A program made the translations under genes and the position numbers. Below the pieces are notes generated by a model that had not been told where the DNA came from, ran no database searches, and saw only the letters and a program-made list of their open reading frames with translations. From NCBI GenBank assembly GCA_015233565.1, contig JADFXM010000001.1, positions 1-64,000 on the forward strand: DNA of 64,000 bases. Reading direction: 5' to 3'. The DNA comes from Candidatus Rifleibacteriota bacterium (GTDB taxonomy: Bacteria; Muiribacteriota; Ozemobacteria; Ozemobacterales; Ozemobacteraceae). Each line of letters starts with the position of its first letter. The stretch's first letter is position 1. This document shows, in pieces, positions 8,356-17,153 of the stretch.

Positions 8356-10419
8356 TTAGCCGGGAGATTCATAATCGAGATCGTTAAGGATTATATCTAA
8401 AGCATCACTGATTGAAGGTTCCAACTCTCTTTCCCGTCCCGGTAATTTCTCCAAAGTAAAGTCTCTTCCGGGCAAATCTGAGAACACTAAATAAACTTTG
8501 TAATCAATCATCTGCTTTTTTTGAGATTTAAGGAATTTGGCAAAATGGGAGAGCTCAACGTCTACTGCATCAAATCCGTTTTTCCGTAGATTGCCAAGGA
8601 AATCATTTGTTTCCTGAAGTGGTGAAAAGACCGAAAAAACTTTCCCGGTTTTCAACTGAACTCTAGCCCATTCTGGCTTCTTTGCAACATTTTCGGAAAG
8701 AGTGAAAGTCCCGGACAGATCAGAAACTTCTTTTGGAACGATCACTTCTCCGATTTGGGAATCTGATGCAAGAGCTCCACAACTACCGAAAAAGAAGATT
8801 TTCCGAATCTTCTTTTCGTTTACTAATATATCCATCAAAGCGTTTATTTGATCTCCATAAACGCTTTGTGTAAGAAGGAGAGTTTTTGGCTTTCCCATCG
8901 AATCGCTGAAAGCAGCAATAGTGTGGGGAAGATCTTCGTTTGTGAAATGTTTTTGCGGCCATGAATCAGGCGGTCTGGCAGCCAACAGGTCTTCATTTTG
9001 TTTCAATTTAAGCCACTTTTCATTAATTTTGCTGTCTCTGATCGCCCATTTTGAAGGATGTACTCTAAACAAGGTTACTCTTCGAGCGAGGTTGTTCAGA
9101 ACTTTCCAGTGGAAGCCAATTATCGCCGCATCGACCGTTTCAGGAATCACTTTTTCCAGGCACTTTCGATATATCCCTTTCATTACTTCTGAATAATCCA
9201 GGGAATCTGAGGACTTTACAATAGAGAAGGAATCTGTCGGGCGCCCATGCAGATATAATGCACAAGCCAACAATGCTTGCGTTTGAAGCTCCCGCGAAGT
9301 TCCGTAAATCCCGGGTATTACTGCCAAATGTTTTCCTGATCGCGCTTTTCCTATTAAAAGAGTTGTGGTAATTTTCGATCTGGACCGTGTAACCAAGGCT
9401 CCCTCTAAAACTCCTTGTGAGCGAAGCCAGGCATGTAAGCTTTTCTCTGACCCGGCAAAAACAAAAATTTCAAGGTCAGGTTTAGATAAAATCTTCAAAC
9501 CAAGGGGTGTAAATTTTTGTTGTACATAGTCTCTCAAATTGGACAAGGAGTGTGATACGGAAAAATCGATCTTTTTAACTTGTTCTGAGGGTTTAAAAAC
9601 AGAATATGAGTCCAATTTATCAGACTCTGAAGCAATCGTATGAAAAGGAAGTACTAATTGTGATTCGTCGAACTTCTTGCAATCACTCAATCGTCTGGCA
9701 ACTTCTATTATACCCTCGAGCCATTCTGACGTGGAAGCAACTCCATACATTCCCGAAAGTATGATTTCAGCAGCTACCGGAAAAGGAGTTTCAGAAAACA
9801 ATTCTTTCAGATTGCCCTCGGAGCATGCTTTTCGCAAATTGGTGGAAGAAAGACTTTCCTCTTTATAATCAGGAAGAAAATTTACAAAATTAGCGAGAGT
9901 AGAATTTCTGATTCTTTCAGGAAGAGAACTTTTTTCCTGACGTGATTTTATTACTAATTGATAATTCTCACCAAGTCTTTTGAAATCACTGCTTTCCTCC
10001 ATTTTTCCAATCGAATCTGAGCCTAAAATGTGGAAAATTTTGTCTTTGGGATATTTGGAAATAACCAATTCTATTAGATACTCAGAAGGATTTGCTTGAA
10101 AAGCTGGCGCATTTTCAGATTCAGGGTTTCCGACCGATAAAACCTCGATTTTCGGATTATTAATTACGGTCAAAGCTCTTTTTATCAAAAATACTCTGGT
10201 TTGCAGATCAGAAATGCTTTTATCCACTTGACTGAAATTAGGAACAAAAATCAACTTGTCCAGCTTAAGTTTACTGATTGCATCAACTGCAATTCTTAGA
10301 TGGGAATTATGTATAGGATCAAAAGATCCCGGAAAAATTCCTATTCTTTTTTGGGATGCAAAAACAGAATTTGTAAGGATAAAAAAAGAAATCAGCAAAA
10401 GAAAAAATCGTTTTTTCAT
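8356..10419 (-). CDS. exported NadD-like / nucleoside phosphorylase-like fusion
   Basis: 687 residues with a strong GAGGAGG ribosome site. Residues 1-22 form a Sec signal peptide (MKKRFFLLLISFFILTNSVFA). Residues 24-225 match the nucleotidyltransferase fold of nicotinate-nucleotide adenylyltransferases: GIFPGSFDPIHNSHL (the HxGH-like motif reads HNSH) and SSTNLRKAC (the ISST-x-R motif). The middle (about 240-500) is unrecognised. The last 190 residues resemble the PNP/MTA-SAH nucleosidase fold (FFGSCGALASDSQIGEVIVP and DAVDVELSHFAKFL). NadD enzymes are normally cytosolic, about 200 residues long and free-standing, so export and fusion are unusual. Activity of either part is not proven; the protein may act on nucleotides in the periplasm. 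Confidence 0.8.
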   Translation of the reverse strand: MKKRFFLLLISFFILTNSVFASQKRIGIFPGSFDPIHNSHLRIAVDAISKLKLDKLIFVPNFSQVDKSISDLQTRVFLIKRALTVINNPKIEVLSVGNPESENAPAFQANPSEYLIELVISKYPKDKIFHILGSDSIGKMEESSDFKRLGENYQLVIKSRQEKSSLPERIRNSTLANFVNFLPDYKEESLSSTNLRKACSEGNLKELFSETPFPVAAEIILSGMYGVASTSEWLEGIIEVARRLSDCKKFDESQLVLPFHTIASESDKLDSYSVFKPSEQVKKIDFSVSHSLSNLRDYVQQKFTPLGLKILSKPDLEIFVFAGSEKSLHAWLRSQGVLEGALVTRSRSKITTTLLIGKARSGKHLAVIPGIYGTSRELQTQALLACALYLHGRPTDSFSIVKSSDSLDYSEVMKGIYRKCLEKVIPETVDAAIIGFHWKVLNNLARRVTLFRVHPSKWAIRDSKINEKWLKLKQNEDLLAARPPDSWPQKHFTNEDLPHTIAAFSDSMGKPKTLLLTQSVYGDQINALMDILVNEKKIRKIFFFGSCGALASDSQIGEVIVPKEVSDLSGTFTLSENVAKKPEWARVQLKTGKVFSVFSPLQETNDFLGNLRKNGFDAVDVELSHFAKFLKSQKKQMIDYKVYLVFSDLPGRDFTLEKLPGRERELEPSISDALDIILNDLDYESPG

Positions 10420-10744
10420 ATGCCTCCTCTTCTATTGATATTCATTTAACAGAGTTTTGACTTCATTTCTAGTTTCAAAGACACATTGTCCATTATGATT
10501 CTGATTCCGTCTAATCGTATTTCAAAGTTGAACGTCTCATTGCTCAAACTCTCGCTTAATATGACTTTTCCATAACTCTGCCGGAAAATGTCCCAAAAAG
10601 AGCTTTTCTTGCAATCTTCAAAGTTATCAATTACACATTCATGCTTGTTTCACCATACCGATTTTTCAGAAAACATTACGATTTGAAATTTTCCAAGCGG
10701 TTCAATGCTTGATTCAGCGTTTTAAAAAAAATTTGAATTTAACT
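10420..10744. other. intergenic, no gene seen
   Basis: About 325 AT-rich bases between two minus-strand genes. Presumably it holds the promoter of the NadD-like fusion gene. No clear hairpin, promoter motif or small gene was recognised. Confidence 0.5.
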
Positions 10745-11953
10745 TCATTTCAGTGATTTTTGATTTTCAGCAAAATTTCCAAAAAAATACAAAAGAATTT
10801 TATCAAAACGTTCTGCCCAATCACTTTCGTGGTGTCTTCCTCCCGCAACTTCAAGATAATAATAGTCGCGACCAGGTAACAACCCTTTCTCCAAAAATAT
10901 TTTTTCTAGGTCTCTGGTGTTCTGAATTCCTTCGTTGAATTCTGAAATATCGTCTCCCTCCTGGGATCCCATGTCAAGCCAAAAACGAACCCCCTTCAAC
11001 CATTCCCCAGTTTTTTTGACTTGTTTCAGAATCCAGGCATTGCCAACCCAGAGTCCCGGCGACACTATTCCGCACATCGAAAAAACTTGTGGATATTTGG
11101 AACAAATATACAATGAAACCAATCCGCCAAAAGAAGAACCACAAATCCCGGTTGTTTCTTTCCCTGGCAAGGTACGGTAGGTTTTATCGATGAAGGGCTT
11201 TACTTCTTCCACGACAAATTTTGCGTATTTTGAGGCTTTTCCACCTTTTTGCCGTTCCTTGTCGCGAATTGGAAGATATTCGTCGACCCGGTCTTCGTTA
11301 TTATATATTCCAACTATAATCATGGGTGGAAGTCGACCCGATTTGATCAACCTTTCAGCAGTTTCATCAGCTTGCCATTCAAATCCTGAAGAGCAAGTCG
11401 AAGCATCAAAAATGTTCTGCCCGTCATGCATATAAAAAACCGGGCATCGCATTTTCCTTTGTTTTTCATAATCGGGGGGAAGATAAACAATGATAGTTCT
11501 CTCATTTTTCAGATTGGAGGAATAGAATTTCTTGTGAAATCTGATATCTCCGGTTAACGTTGATGGGACAGGCCCACCTCCCCACTTTTCGACGATTACG
11601 TCTATTGTGGAATCCTGAATTGCAGTCAATCTTCTGTCCTTGATATCCAACCCTTTCGAGTTTTTTTCAACTGATTTCCAATCCCCTTGTGTAATTTTGA
11701 ATGAAAGCGGGGTATTAATCGGAACTTCAAGATTAAAATGCCAGCTTTTATCCTTTTCTTGAAACAATCTGACTCCATCGGGTTTCCATGATCCGAGTTT
11801 TTCATGATTACCCGCGAGGAAGACACCTTTATTTTTGTCAGTGTCTTTCGGAACTTGAACATTGAATTCAATTTTTATCATCTTTTCACCAAAAACCTGA
11901 TTAGGAGAAAACAGCAAAAGTAACAGAGTAGCCCAAATAAAGAAAAAGTTCAT
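10745..11953 (-). CDS. exported esterase with CBM20-like N-terminal domain
   Basis: 402 residues from an ATG with an AGGAG site. Residues 1-22 are a signal peptide (FFFIWATLLLLLFSPNQVFG). Residues about 25-120 look like a starch-binding CBM20-type beta domain (VQVPKDTDKNKGVFLAGNH, LGSWKPDGVRL, W-x-F-N-L-E-V). The C-terminal 270 residues are an alpha/beta-hydrolase of the Fes/esterase-D type: the nucleophile is Ser in GICGSSFGGL, YMHDGQNIF lies near the oxyanion region, and the likely catalytic His is in GGRHHESDW. The enzyme should hydrolyse an ester outside the cytoplasm; the carbohydrate-binding domain suggests a polysaccharide or glycan ester. It follows the hydrogenase pair by 60 bases with no obvious functional link. 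Confidence 0.87.
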   Translation of the reverse strand: MNFFFIWATLLLLLFSPNQVFGEKMIKIEFNVQVPKDTDKNKGVFLAGNHEKLGSWKPDGVRLFQEKDKSWHFNLEVPINTPLSFKITQGDWKSVEKNSKGLDIKDRRLTAIQDSTIDVIVEKWGGGPVPSTLTGDIRFHKKFYSSNLKNERTIIVYLPPDYEKQRKMRCPVFYMHDGQNIFDASTCSSGFEWQADETAERLIKSGRLPPMIIVGIYNNEDRVDEYLPIRDKERQKGGKASKYAKFVVEEVKPFIDKTYRTLPGKETTGICGSSFGGLVSLYICSKYPQVFSMCGIVSPGLWVGNAWILKQVKKTGEWLKGVRFWLDMGSQEGDDISEFNEGIQNTRDLEKIFLEKGLLPGRDYYYLEVAGGRHHESDWAERFDKILLYFFGNFAENQKSLK

Positions 11954-12013
11954 TTTTCTCTCCTGATAATGACCTACTATTCCCTTGCAACAGTTAGGTC
12001 TCAATTTTACTTG

Positions 12014-12943
12014 TCATTTAAATGGAAAAAGAGTCTCAATTTCTTCCACAAACCGGAAGGAAGTTGCTTTCTTGCCAGGAAATGGATTCTGTGCACACCC
12101 GACACAAGGGGCCCCTGCTTTGGTACATGTGTTGCTTTCACCATTCCATAGTCTGGAATTGCAATCTGCTATGGTTCTTGGCCCTTTGCAACCTAGCTGA
12201 ATCAGACAACCTTCATCAGAATATGATTTAGCAAATTTTTTAGCCTGAAAATCAGGTAATTTCGAGCATTTTTCATGTATTCTATTGGAAAAAAAAGCTT
12301 GTGGTCGACCCTGCGAGTCGAGCTTAAGTTGATCAATTCCAAACGCAACAGCATATGCCAGACTTCCAACCAACCAATCAGGATGTACTGGGCAACCTGG
12401 AACCACTACAACTTTTTTGTTAATACCCTTGGCTTTAAGAAAATCCGGAACACTCATTGCGCCGGTTGGATTTCCTTCCGCACCTGAAATTCCACCGTAG
12501 GAGGCACATGTACCAATAGCAAATACTGCCAATGAATTCTGGGCCGATTCCACAACCTGGTCAGGAAATTTTTTCCCACCTATTACACATGCTTCGCCCA
12601 TTGTTGCGGGAATAGCCCCTTCAATTATCAAATAATACCCTCCGGCATTTGTTGTCGATTTAACTATTTCGCAAGCTTTTTCTCCAGTTGCTGCTGAAAT
12701 AGTTGAATTAAAAACAAGTGGAGCCTTTTTAGTCAGTATCTCCGCAATTCCCAACGGGGTGGAGTTGAGAAATGAAACTGAACATCCCGAACAGCAAAGC
12801 CCCTGGAGCCAGAGCGAATAAGGTTTTTGAGTGGTTTCACGGAGCGCTGCAGCAAGCTTCTTCGTTGAGGCCGGGTTTAATCCGAAAAGGACAGCAAGTT
12901 GTCCACAGAATTTTATAAAATCTCGTCTCGAAAAATTCGACAT
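12014..12943 (-). CDS. [NiFe] hydrogenase small subunit, Tat-exported
   Basis: 309 residues; the start has a strong AGGAGG site. The twin-arginine signal is FSRRDFIKFCGQLAVLFG (residues 4-21). Cluster ligands are visible: CCSGC near the mature N-terminus, GTCASYGG and GCPVHPDW for the proximal cluster, and HEKC...GCLIQLGCKGP...ADC...CTKAGAPCVGC for the distal and medial clusters. This set is typical of periplasmic group 1 uptake hydrogenases that pass electrons from H2 outward through three Fe-S clusters. There is no C-terminal membrane anchor. It is encoded 19 bases after the large subunit, the reverse of the usual order. No cytochrome b, endopeptidase or hyp maturation gene occurs nearby. 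Confidence 0.95.
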   Translation of the reverse strand: MSNFSRRDFIKFCGQLAVLFGLNPASTKKLAAALRETTQKPYSLWLQGLCCSGCSVSFLNSTPLGIAEILTKKAPLVFNSTISAATGEKACEIVKSTTNAGGYYLIIEGAIPATMGEACVIGGKKFPDQVVESAQNSLAVFAIGTCASYGGISGAEGNPTGAMSVPDFLKAKGINKKVVVVPGCPVHPDWLVGSLAYAVAFGIDQLKLDSQGRPQAFFSNRIHEKCSKLPDFQAKKFAKSYSDEGCLIQLGCKGPRTIADCNSRLWNGESNTCTKAGAPCVGCAQNPFPGKKATSFRFVEEIETLFPFK

Positions 12944-12962
12944 TTTTTGCCTCCTGGTTAAG

Positions 12963-14474
12963 TCAGTGAACAGCACAAGCAAGGCACGGGTCGAAAGATC
13001 TTACTACCCTAGCTGCTTCGATTGGATTACCTGGATCAGCAATTGCAGTATCGAGCAATGCTTGTTCAACAGGGCCAGGAGTGCCATTGCTATCTCGCGG
13101 GGAACAATTCCAAGTTGTTGGAACTACACATTGATAGCTTCCAATTTTCCCTCCGGAAAATTGAATCCAGTGGTTAAGTGAACCACGTGGAGCTTCAACG
13201 TAACCCACGCTTTTTCCGGAATCCGGTTGCGTAAAACTCGTAAAAACACCATCACCTGGTTTCAGCTGAGAAATCCATTCCAAACACTTTCTTGCAATAA
13301 TCTTGGTTTCCAGTGCTCGTGCAGCATGCCTCCCAAAGACGGAATGCAATTGAGATATGTTAAGGTTGAGGTATTTGAGAAGATCATCAATTTCCTTAGT
13401 AAAAGGATGATTCTTGTCTGGATAGCTCACCATTGCTCTCGCAAGTGGCCCCACCTCAAGAGGTTTCCCGTTATAACGCGGAGCTTTGATCCATGAGTAG
13501 GCACCGGTCTTTCCGGGGCTTGCATTCGTTTCCCCTTGAGATGGGTGAAGTATTCCGGATGATGAAAAATAAGAAAACTTGGAATCTTCCGTAAAGGCCT
13601 TTTCATCAAGTGCTTCGACCTTGTTTTCAAAACAAACGCCAGAAGGAATAAAATTTTTCAACTGGTTGTTGATTTCCGGAAAGACTCCCACGCACAGAAA
13701 TCCACCCTTCCATGCGCCCACCGAAAAATAGCTAGGAAATGCTTTTGAAATCTCAATTACATCAGGAATATATGATTTTTCAATAAAATCAACCAATTTT
13801 TGCATAATTGTACGATACTTATCAATAGCGTCTTGAGCTGGATGCTCGCTTGACCCGCCAGGGACGATAGAAGCAGAATGAGGCATTTTTCCGGAAAAAA
13901 GAGCGGCTGCCTGATGAGCCATCATGCGCATCTCAAAAGCTTCAAGGTAGTGTTTGATCCCTGTTGTGTTCAACTCAGGATCACCAATGTAATCACCAGA
14001 ATACCTCGGAAGGAAGGGCGAGGCCGGATATAACACGTTTGAACTCAATTGTTCCTTAACCCAGGCTTGAAAACCCAGAAGTGAAGTATCGCTTCCCTGA
14101 TATTTCAAAATAGCCTGAACATCAATGAAATCAAGGGCCGAAAGATGGTAAAAGTGTAGTATGTGAGACTGAATAAAATCAGCTCCAAGCATGAGGTTTC
14201 GTAAAAGAATTGCATTTGAGGGAGGAGCAACGTTAAATGCTGCTTCCAGCGCCGAAACCGATGCTATAGCATGTGAAATCGGACAAATTCCGCAGATACG
14301 TTGTGTAATAATTGGAGCATCCAGGGGGTTACGTCCCTGTAAAATTTGCTCGAAACCCCGAAACATATCTCCACTACAACTGGCGTTATTGATTCGATTG
14401 TTTTCGGTCTCTATTTTAATGGATAAATGCCCTTCAATGCGGGTTACCGGATCCAATGCAATTAATTGACCCAT
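12963..14474 (-). CDS. [NiFe] hydrogenase large subunit without C-terminal extension
   Basis: 503-residue catalytic subunit. The L1 motif is RICGICPISHA and the L2 motif is DPCLACAVH; the four cysteines of these motifs hold the NiFe(CN)2CO site. The N-terminal DPVTRIEGHL motif is also present. The reading frame stops directly after the L2 His, so the C-terminal peptide that is normally cut off after nickel insertion is missing. Known enzymes of this kind include H2-sensing HupV/HoxC, which are cytosolic; here the partner small subunit carries a Tat signal. The start has an AAGGA site 8 bases upstream. It is the first gene of a two-gene unit, with the small subunit second. Function as a true H2-oxidising enzyme is likely but not proven. 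Confidence 0.95.
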   Translation of the reverse strand: MGQLIALDPVTRIEGHLSIKIETENNRINNASCSGDMFRGFEQILQGRNPLDAPIITQRICGICPISHAIASVSALEAAFNVAPPSNAILLRNLMLGADFIQSHILHFYHLSALDFIDVQAILKYQGSDTSLLGFQAWVKEQLSSNVLYPASPFLPRYSGDYIGDPELNTTGIKHYLEAFEMRMMAHQAAALFSGKMPHSASIVPGGSSEHPAQDAIDKYRTIMQKLVDFIEKSYIPDVIEISKAFPSYFSVGAWKGGFLCVGVFPEINNQLKNFIPSGVCFENKVEALDEKAFTEDSKFSYFSSSGILHPSQGETNASPGKTGAYSWIKAPRYNGKPLEVGPLARAMVSYPDKNHPFTKEIDDLLKYLNLNISQLHSVFGRHAARALETKIIARKCLEWISQLKPGDGVFTSFTQPDSGKSVGYVEAPRGSLNHWIQFSGGKIGSYQCVVPTTWNCSPRDSNGTPGPVEQALLDTAIADPGNPIEAARVVRSFDPCLACAVH

Positions 14475-14756
14475 AATTGAGTTCCTTTTTAAAAAGTTTT
14501 CACCCTAGAAGGGGGTAACACAAGGATTCTGTACTAAATATGACTCTGGTGGCAATTCGCTTTGGAATTCTTTTGGGATTTTGCCATAGTATACATCAAA
14601 TAAACCTTTCGGGATTTATTTCCCGGGGAAGAATTTTAGGAGTAATAGTTGCCTTATTTACGCCTTTTAATTATTCTAATCCATTCTGGATTATATAGTT
14701 ATCGAAAAAATAAATCAAACAAGTGAAATGCAGTAAGAGCGGGCAACCAGGCTTCT

Positions 14757-16277
14757 TTACTTCATAAGCCGACGCATCAGGGGAAGGCGTTCGTCTGATT
14801 CATCGACATAGGGTGTCAAATCCAGATCATGTGGTACTCGCAAAACAGGTTTTCGGTCAATCAAATCAATTTGTTTGACAAAGAAGTCATCATACCCTTT
14901 CCATGATATTCCAGCAGCTTCAACCCCGGCTTGTTCAATTCGAAGAGCCATCTGATGCGCTTCGTGATAACAAAGTCCGAATTCATCAATAAATGCCTTT
15001 TCAATAGCTTCATGAATAACCAAAAAAGGATCAACCTTTATTCTTTTTCCTTGCGGGTCAGCAAAATCAATTGGGAGAGAACGATCAATATAAATGTTTC
15101 TACCATTAGTTTTGGAATATCCAGCAACATAAGGAATATCAAAAGTTCTGTCATGTAAGGTTGCAATCCAGATTGCATCAGTAACTTTATTCATTTTTTC
15201 AAGGGAAGGAACGCAAAGTGATCGAGATAACAGTCTCTCATCAGCATTGCCTAAATCGGCCATGGAAAAACCAATCGCCTTGGCAACTTGCTCAATCAAA
15301 CGCGCTGCAACCTCTTTTGAAAGATCGGAAGTTAGTGCGAGATGTTTTTCCAGAGCCCGTTCAATCCGGGCACGATACAAATATATGGTTACAAGCGGGA
15401 CTGCCAGATTGTCTTTGCTCACCAAATCAGTAGCTGTGATTTCAGGGTTAGTAATAAAAGCTCCATCACCAGCGAATGTTCCCAGAGAGTCGCTATTTGC
15501 TTGGATTTTGAGTTTGCTCTCACTTACTATTCTGCGCATCCCTCTGATTAACCAATAATCAGAGTATAACCAGTTTTGTTCTGGTGGTCGTTGCGAACTT
15601 AAAGCTTTGAGAAAAAACAGAGAAAAAACTTTCTGACAATTTCCAGAATCTTGTTCTAATAATCGAAGAGAAATAAGAGGTAGGTATCCCTGAGATCGAG
15701 TAAGTTTGCTCAAAAAAACCTTGAGCCATTGATATAATTTATTACCTGGGCATTCAGTTACAGCTAAATCTCTGTGACCAAAAATATTTTCTGGTTTCAA
15801 TTCGTATTCCTTCATTTTTGCAATCAAAAGTTCTGACAAAGCTTTTGTCGCTTGCGCTGTCGGGTCTTTTTCCTGATAATTCCCAAGCATGCAGATCATC
15901 AGCTTATTTTTCAGATCATACTTTGTCCCTGAATCTCCCTGAAATCCTGAATTTCGGCCCTCGTAGATCCTTCCCGAAGGGGCAATGAGGTAATGATAAG
16001 CTGTATCACCCCAATTTTTATCGTCCATATGGAAGGATTGAATCCCCTTCAATACCTTTGTTTCATTGTCTGGTTCAGGTGCAGTGCCGGCAGAATGATG
16101 GACAACAATGGCAGTGATCTTAATTTGAGGAATCATTTTGCTTTCAACAGCCTGAGTTGCATTCCAGGAGTCTCTTGAGAATATGGGCAATTTATCGTCA
16201 GCAGGTACAATCTGATCAGCTGCAAACAAAATTGAAAGCGAAGAGATAAACAAACAAAATATCGCCAAATTTTTCAT
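14757..16277 (-). CDS. exported N-acetylmuramoyl-L-alanine amidase (amidase_2) with extra C-terminal domain
   Basis: 506 residues. The ATG at 16277 is chosen because AGGAGG lies 8 bases upstream and would be coding in the longer form. Residues 1-19 are a signal peptide. Residues about 30-190 are the amidase_2/PGRP zinc amidase fold: VVHHSAG gives the first zinc His, and FGHRDLAVTECPG supplies the other ligands and the catalytic region. It should cleave the amide bond between muramic acid and the stem peptide in the periplasm. The C-terminal 300 residues are unrecognised; they contain an IHEAIEKAF motif that might be a metal site, so a second hydrolase activity is possible. It is divergent from the His-rich exported protein gene. 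Confidence 0.88.
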   Translation of the reverse strand: MKNLAIFCLFISSLSILFAADQIVPADDKLPIFSRDSWNATQAVESKMIPQIKITAIVVHHSAGTAPEPDNETKVLKGIQSFHMDDKNWGDTAYHYLIAPSGRIYEGRNSGFQGDSGTKYDLKNKLMICMLGNYQEKDPTAQATKALSELLIAKMKEYELKPENIFGHRDLAVTECPGNKLYQWLKVFLSKLTRSQGYLPLISLRLLEQDSGNCQKVFSLFFLKALSSQRPPEQNWLYSDYWLIRGMRRIVSESKLKIQANSDSLGTFAGDGAFITNPEITATDLVSKDNLAVPLVTIYLYRARIERALEKHLALTSDLSKEVAARLIEQVAKAIGFSMADLGNADERLLSRSLCVPSLEKMNKVTDAIWIATLHDRTFDIPYVAGYSKTNGRNIYIDRSLPIDFADPQGKRIKVDPFLVIHEAIEKAFIDEFGLCYHEAHQMALRIEQAGVEAAGISWKGYDDFFVKQIDLIDRKPVLRVPHDLDLTPYVDESDERLPLMRRLMK

Positions 16278-16667
16278 TTTGACGACCTCCTTTTTCATCT
16301 ACCAAAAAAAACACATAAGTCTCATTACAAAACGCTCATTAGCTAGGGAACAAAAAAAATTATAACATTATCTTTCCCGAAAAAGCTGAATATTTGCAAC
16401 TAATTCAGGGAAAATGCGAAATATTTGAAAGAATGAATGTGTAGAAATTCACAATTTTAATTTTGTTAAGAATTGCTTGAAAATCGTCAAGATCTTTAAA
16501 GATTTCTGCTAAAAACTTATCAAAATTGTAATTTTGTATTGTTGAAAAACAAATCCAAATCTATGCTGGAAGCTATTTTTCATTGTTATTTAGTACTATG
16601 GCATATTAATTGCTTCATTAATAGTTGTTGGTAAAATCCTGCAGAAAAATAATCGGAGGTCTTGATA
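16278..16667. other. divergent intergenic region
   Basis: About 390 AT-rich bases between the divergent amidase and His-rich protein genes. It contains the sigma-54-type element at 16599-16614 for the plus-strand gene. No further gene is seen. Confidence 0.6.
16599..16614 (+). promoter_or_regulatory. sigma-54 (-24/-12) promoter candidate
   Basis: The sequence TGGCATATTAATTGCT has the -24 element TGGCAT (consensus TGGCAC), exactly five spacer bases and the -12 element TTGCT. It lies 53 bases before the ATG of the His/Gly-rich protein, a fitting distance for a leader carrying its GGAGG site. Confidence 0.72.
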
Positions 16668-17153
16668 ATGAGGCGTTTATTGATTGCTTTGGCAGTTTTT
16701 ACTTTTGTTCTTCCTGGGTTGGCTTTCGCTCAATGGGGTGGGCATGGGTATCCTCCTTCTCAACCATTTCCGAATGAAAACCATGGCGGATACAATAACG
16801 GAAACGGAAATAACTTGCCACCGGCGTTTCCTCCTGGAAACAACGGCGGATACAATAACGGAAATAATGGCGGATACAATCCTGGCAATGGCCACGGCTT
16901 TCCTCCCCCACCTCCTACACCTCCTGGCGGCAACTGGGGGCATGGCGACCATGGTTATCCTCCCCCCCCTCCTCCTCCACCCTGGGGTCACGACCATGAT
17001 GGTGGCTGGGGACATGATCATGACCACGATCACGATGGTGGCTGGGGTCATGACCACGACCATGATGGTGGCTGGGGTCACGACCATGACCACGATCACG
17101 ATGGTGGTTGGGGCCATGACCACGACGGACATGATCACCATGGTGGCTTTTGA
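16668..17153 (+). CDS. exported His/Gly/Asp-rich repeat protein
   Basis: 161 residues, ATG with GGAGG eight bases upstream. Residues 1-22 are a signal peptide ending LAFA, followed by a Pro/Gly/Asn-rich region (NNGNGGYN repeats, PPPPPP) and a C-terminal third made almost wholly of GGWGHDHDHDHD-type repeats. The dense His/Asp clusters would bind divalent metals such as Ni, Zn or Cu, a property of such sequences in general; the metal is not known. A sigma-54 promoter precedes it and a terminator follows it, so it is a single regulated gene. Since hydrogenase genes lie about 2 kb away, a nickel store is conceivable but not shown. Confidence 0.87.
   Translation: MRRLLIALAVFTFVLPGLAFAQWGGHGYPPSQPFPNENHGGYNNGNGNNLPPAFPPGNNGGYNNGNNGGYNPGNGHGFPPPPPTPPGGNWGHGDHGYPPPPPPPPWGHDHDGGWGHDHDHDHDGGWGHDHDHDGGWGHDHDHDHDGGWGHDHDGHDHHGGF
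16987..17145 (+). repeat. tandem repeat coding GGWGHDHD units
   Basis: Five imperfect units of about 24-36 bases, built on GGTGGCTGGGG(T/A)CATGACCA, encode the His/Asp-rich tail. Unit lengths vary by multiples of six bases (HD pairs), which suggests expansion by slippage. Confidence 0.8.

Noticed and set aside
14570-14600. TTTTGCCA sequence as a minus-strand sigma-54 site before the hydrogenase genes
   Set aside because: The -12 half lacks the needed GC at the correct spacing.
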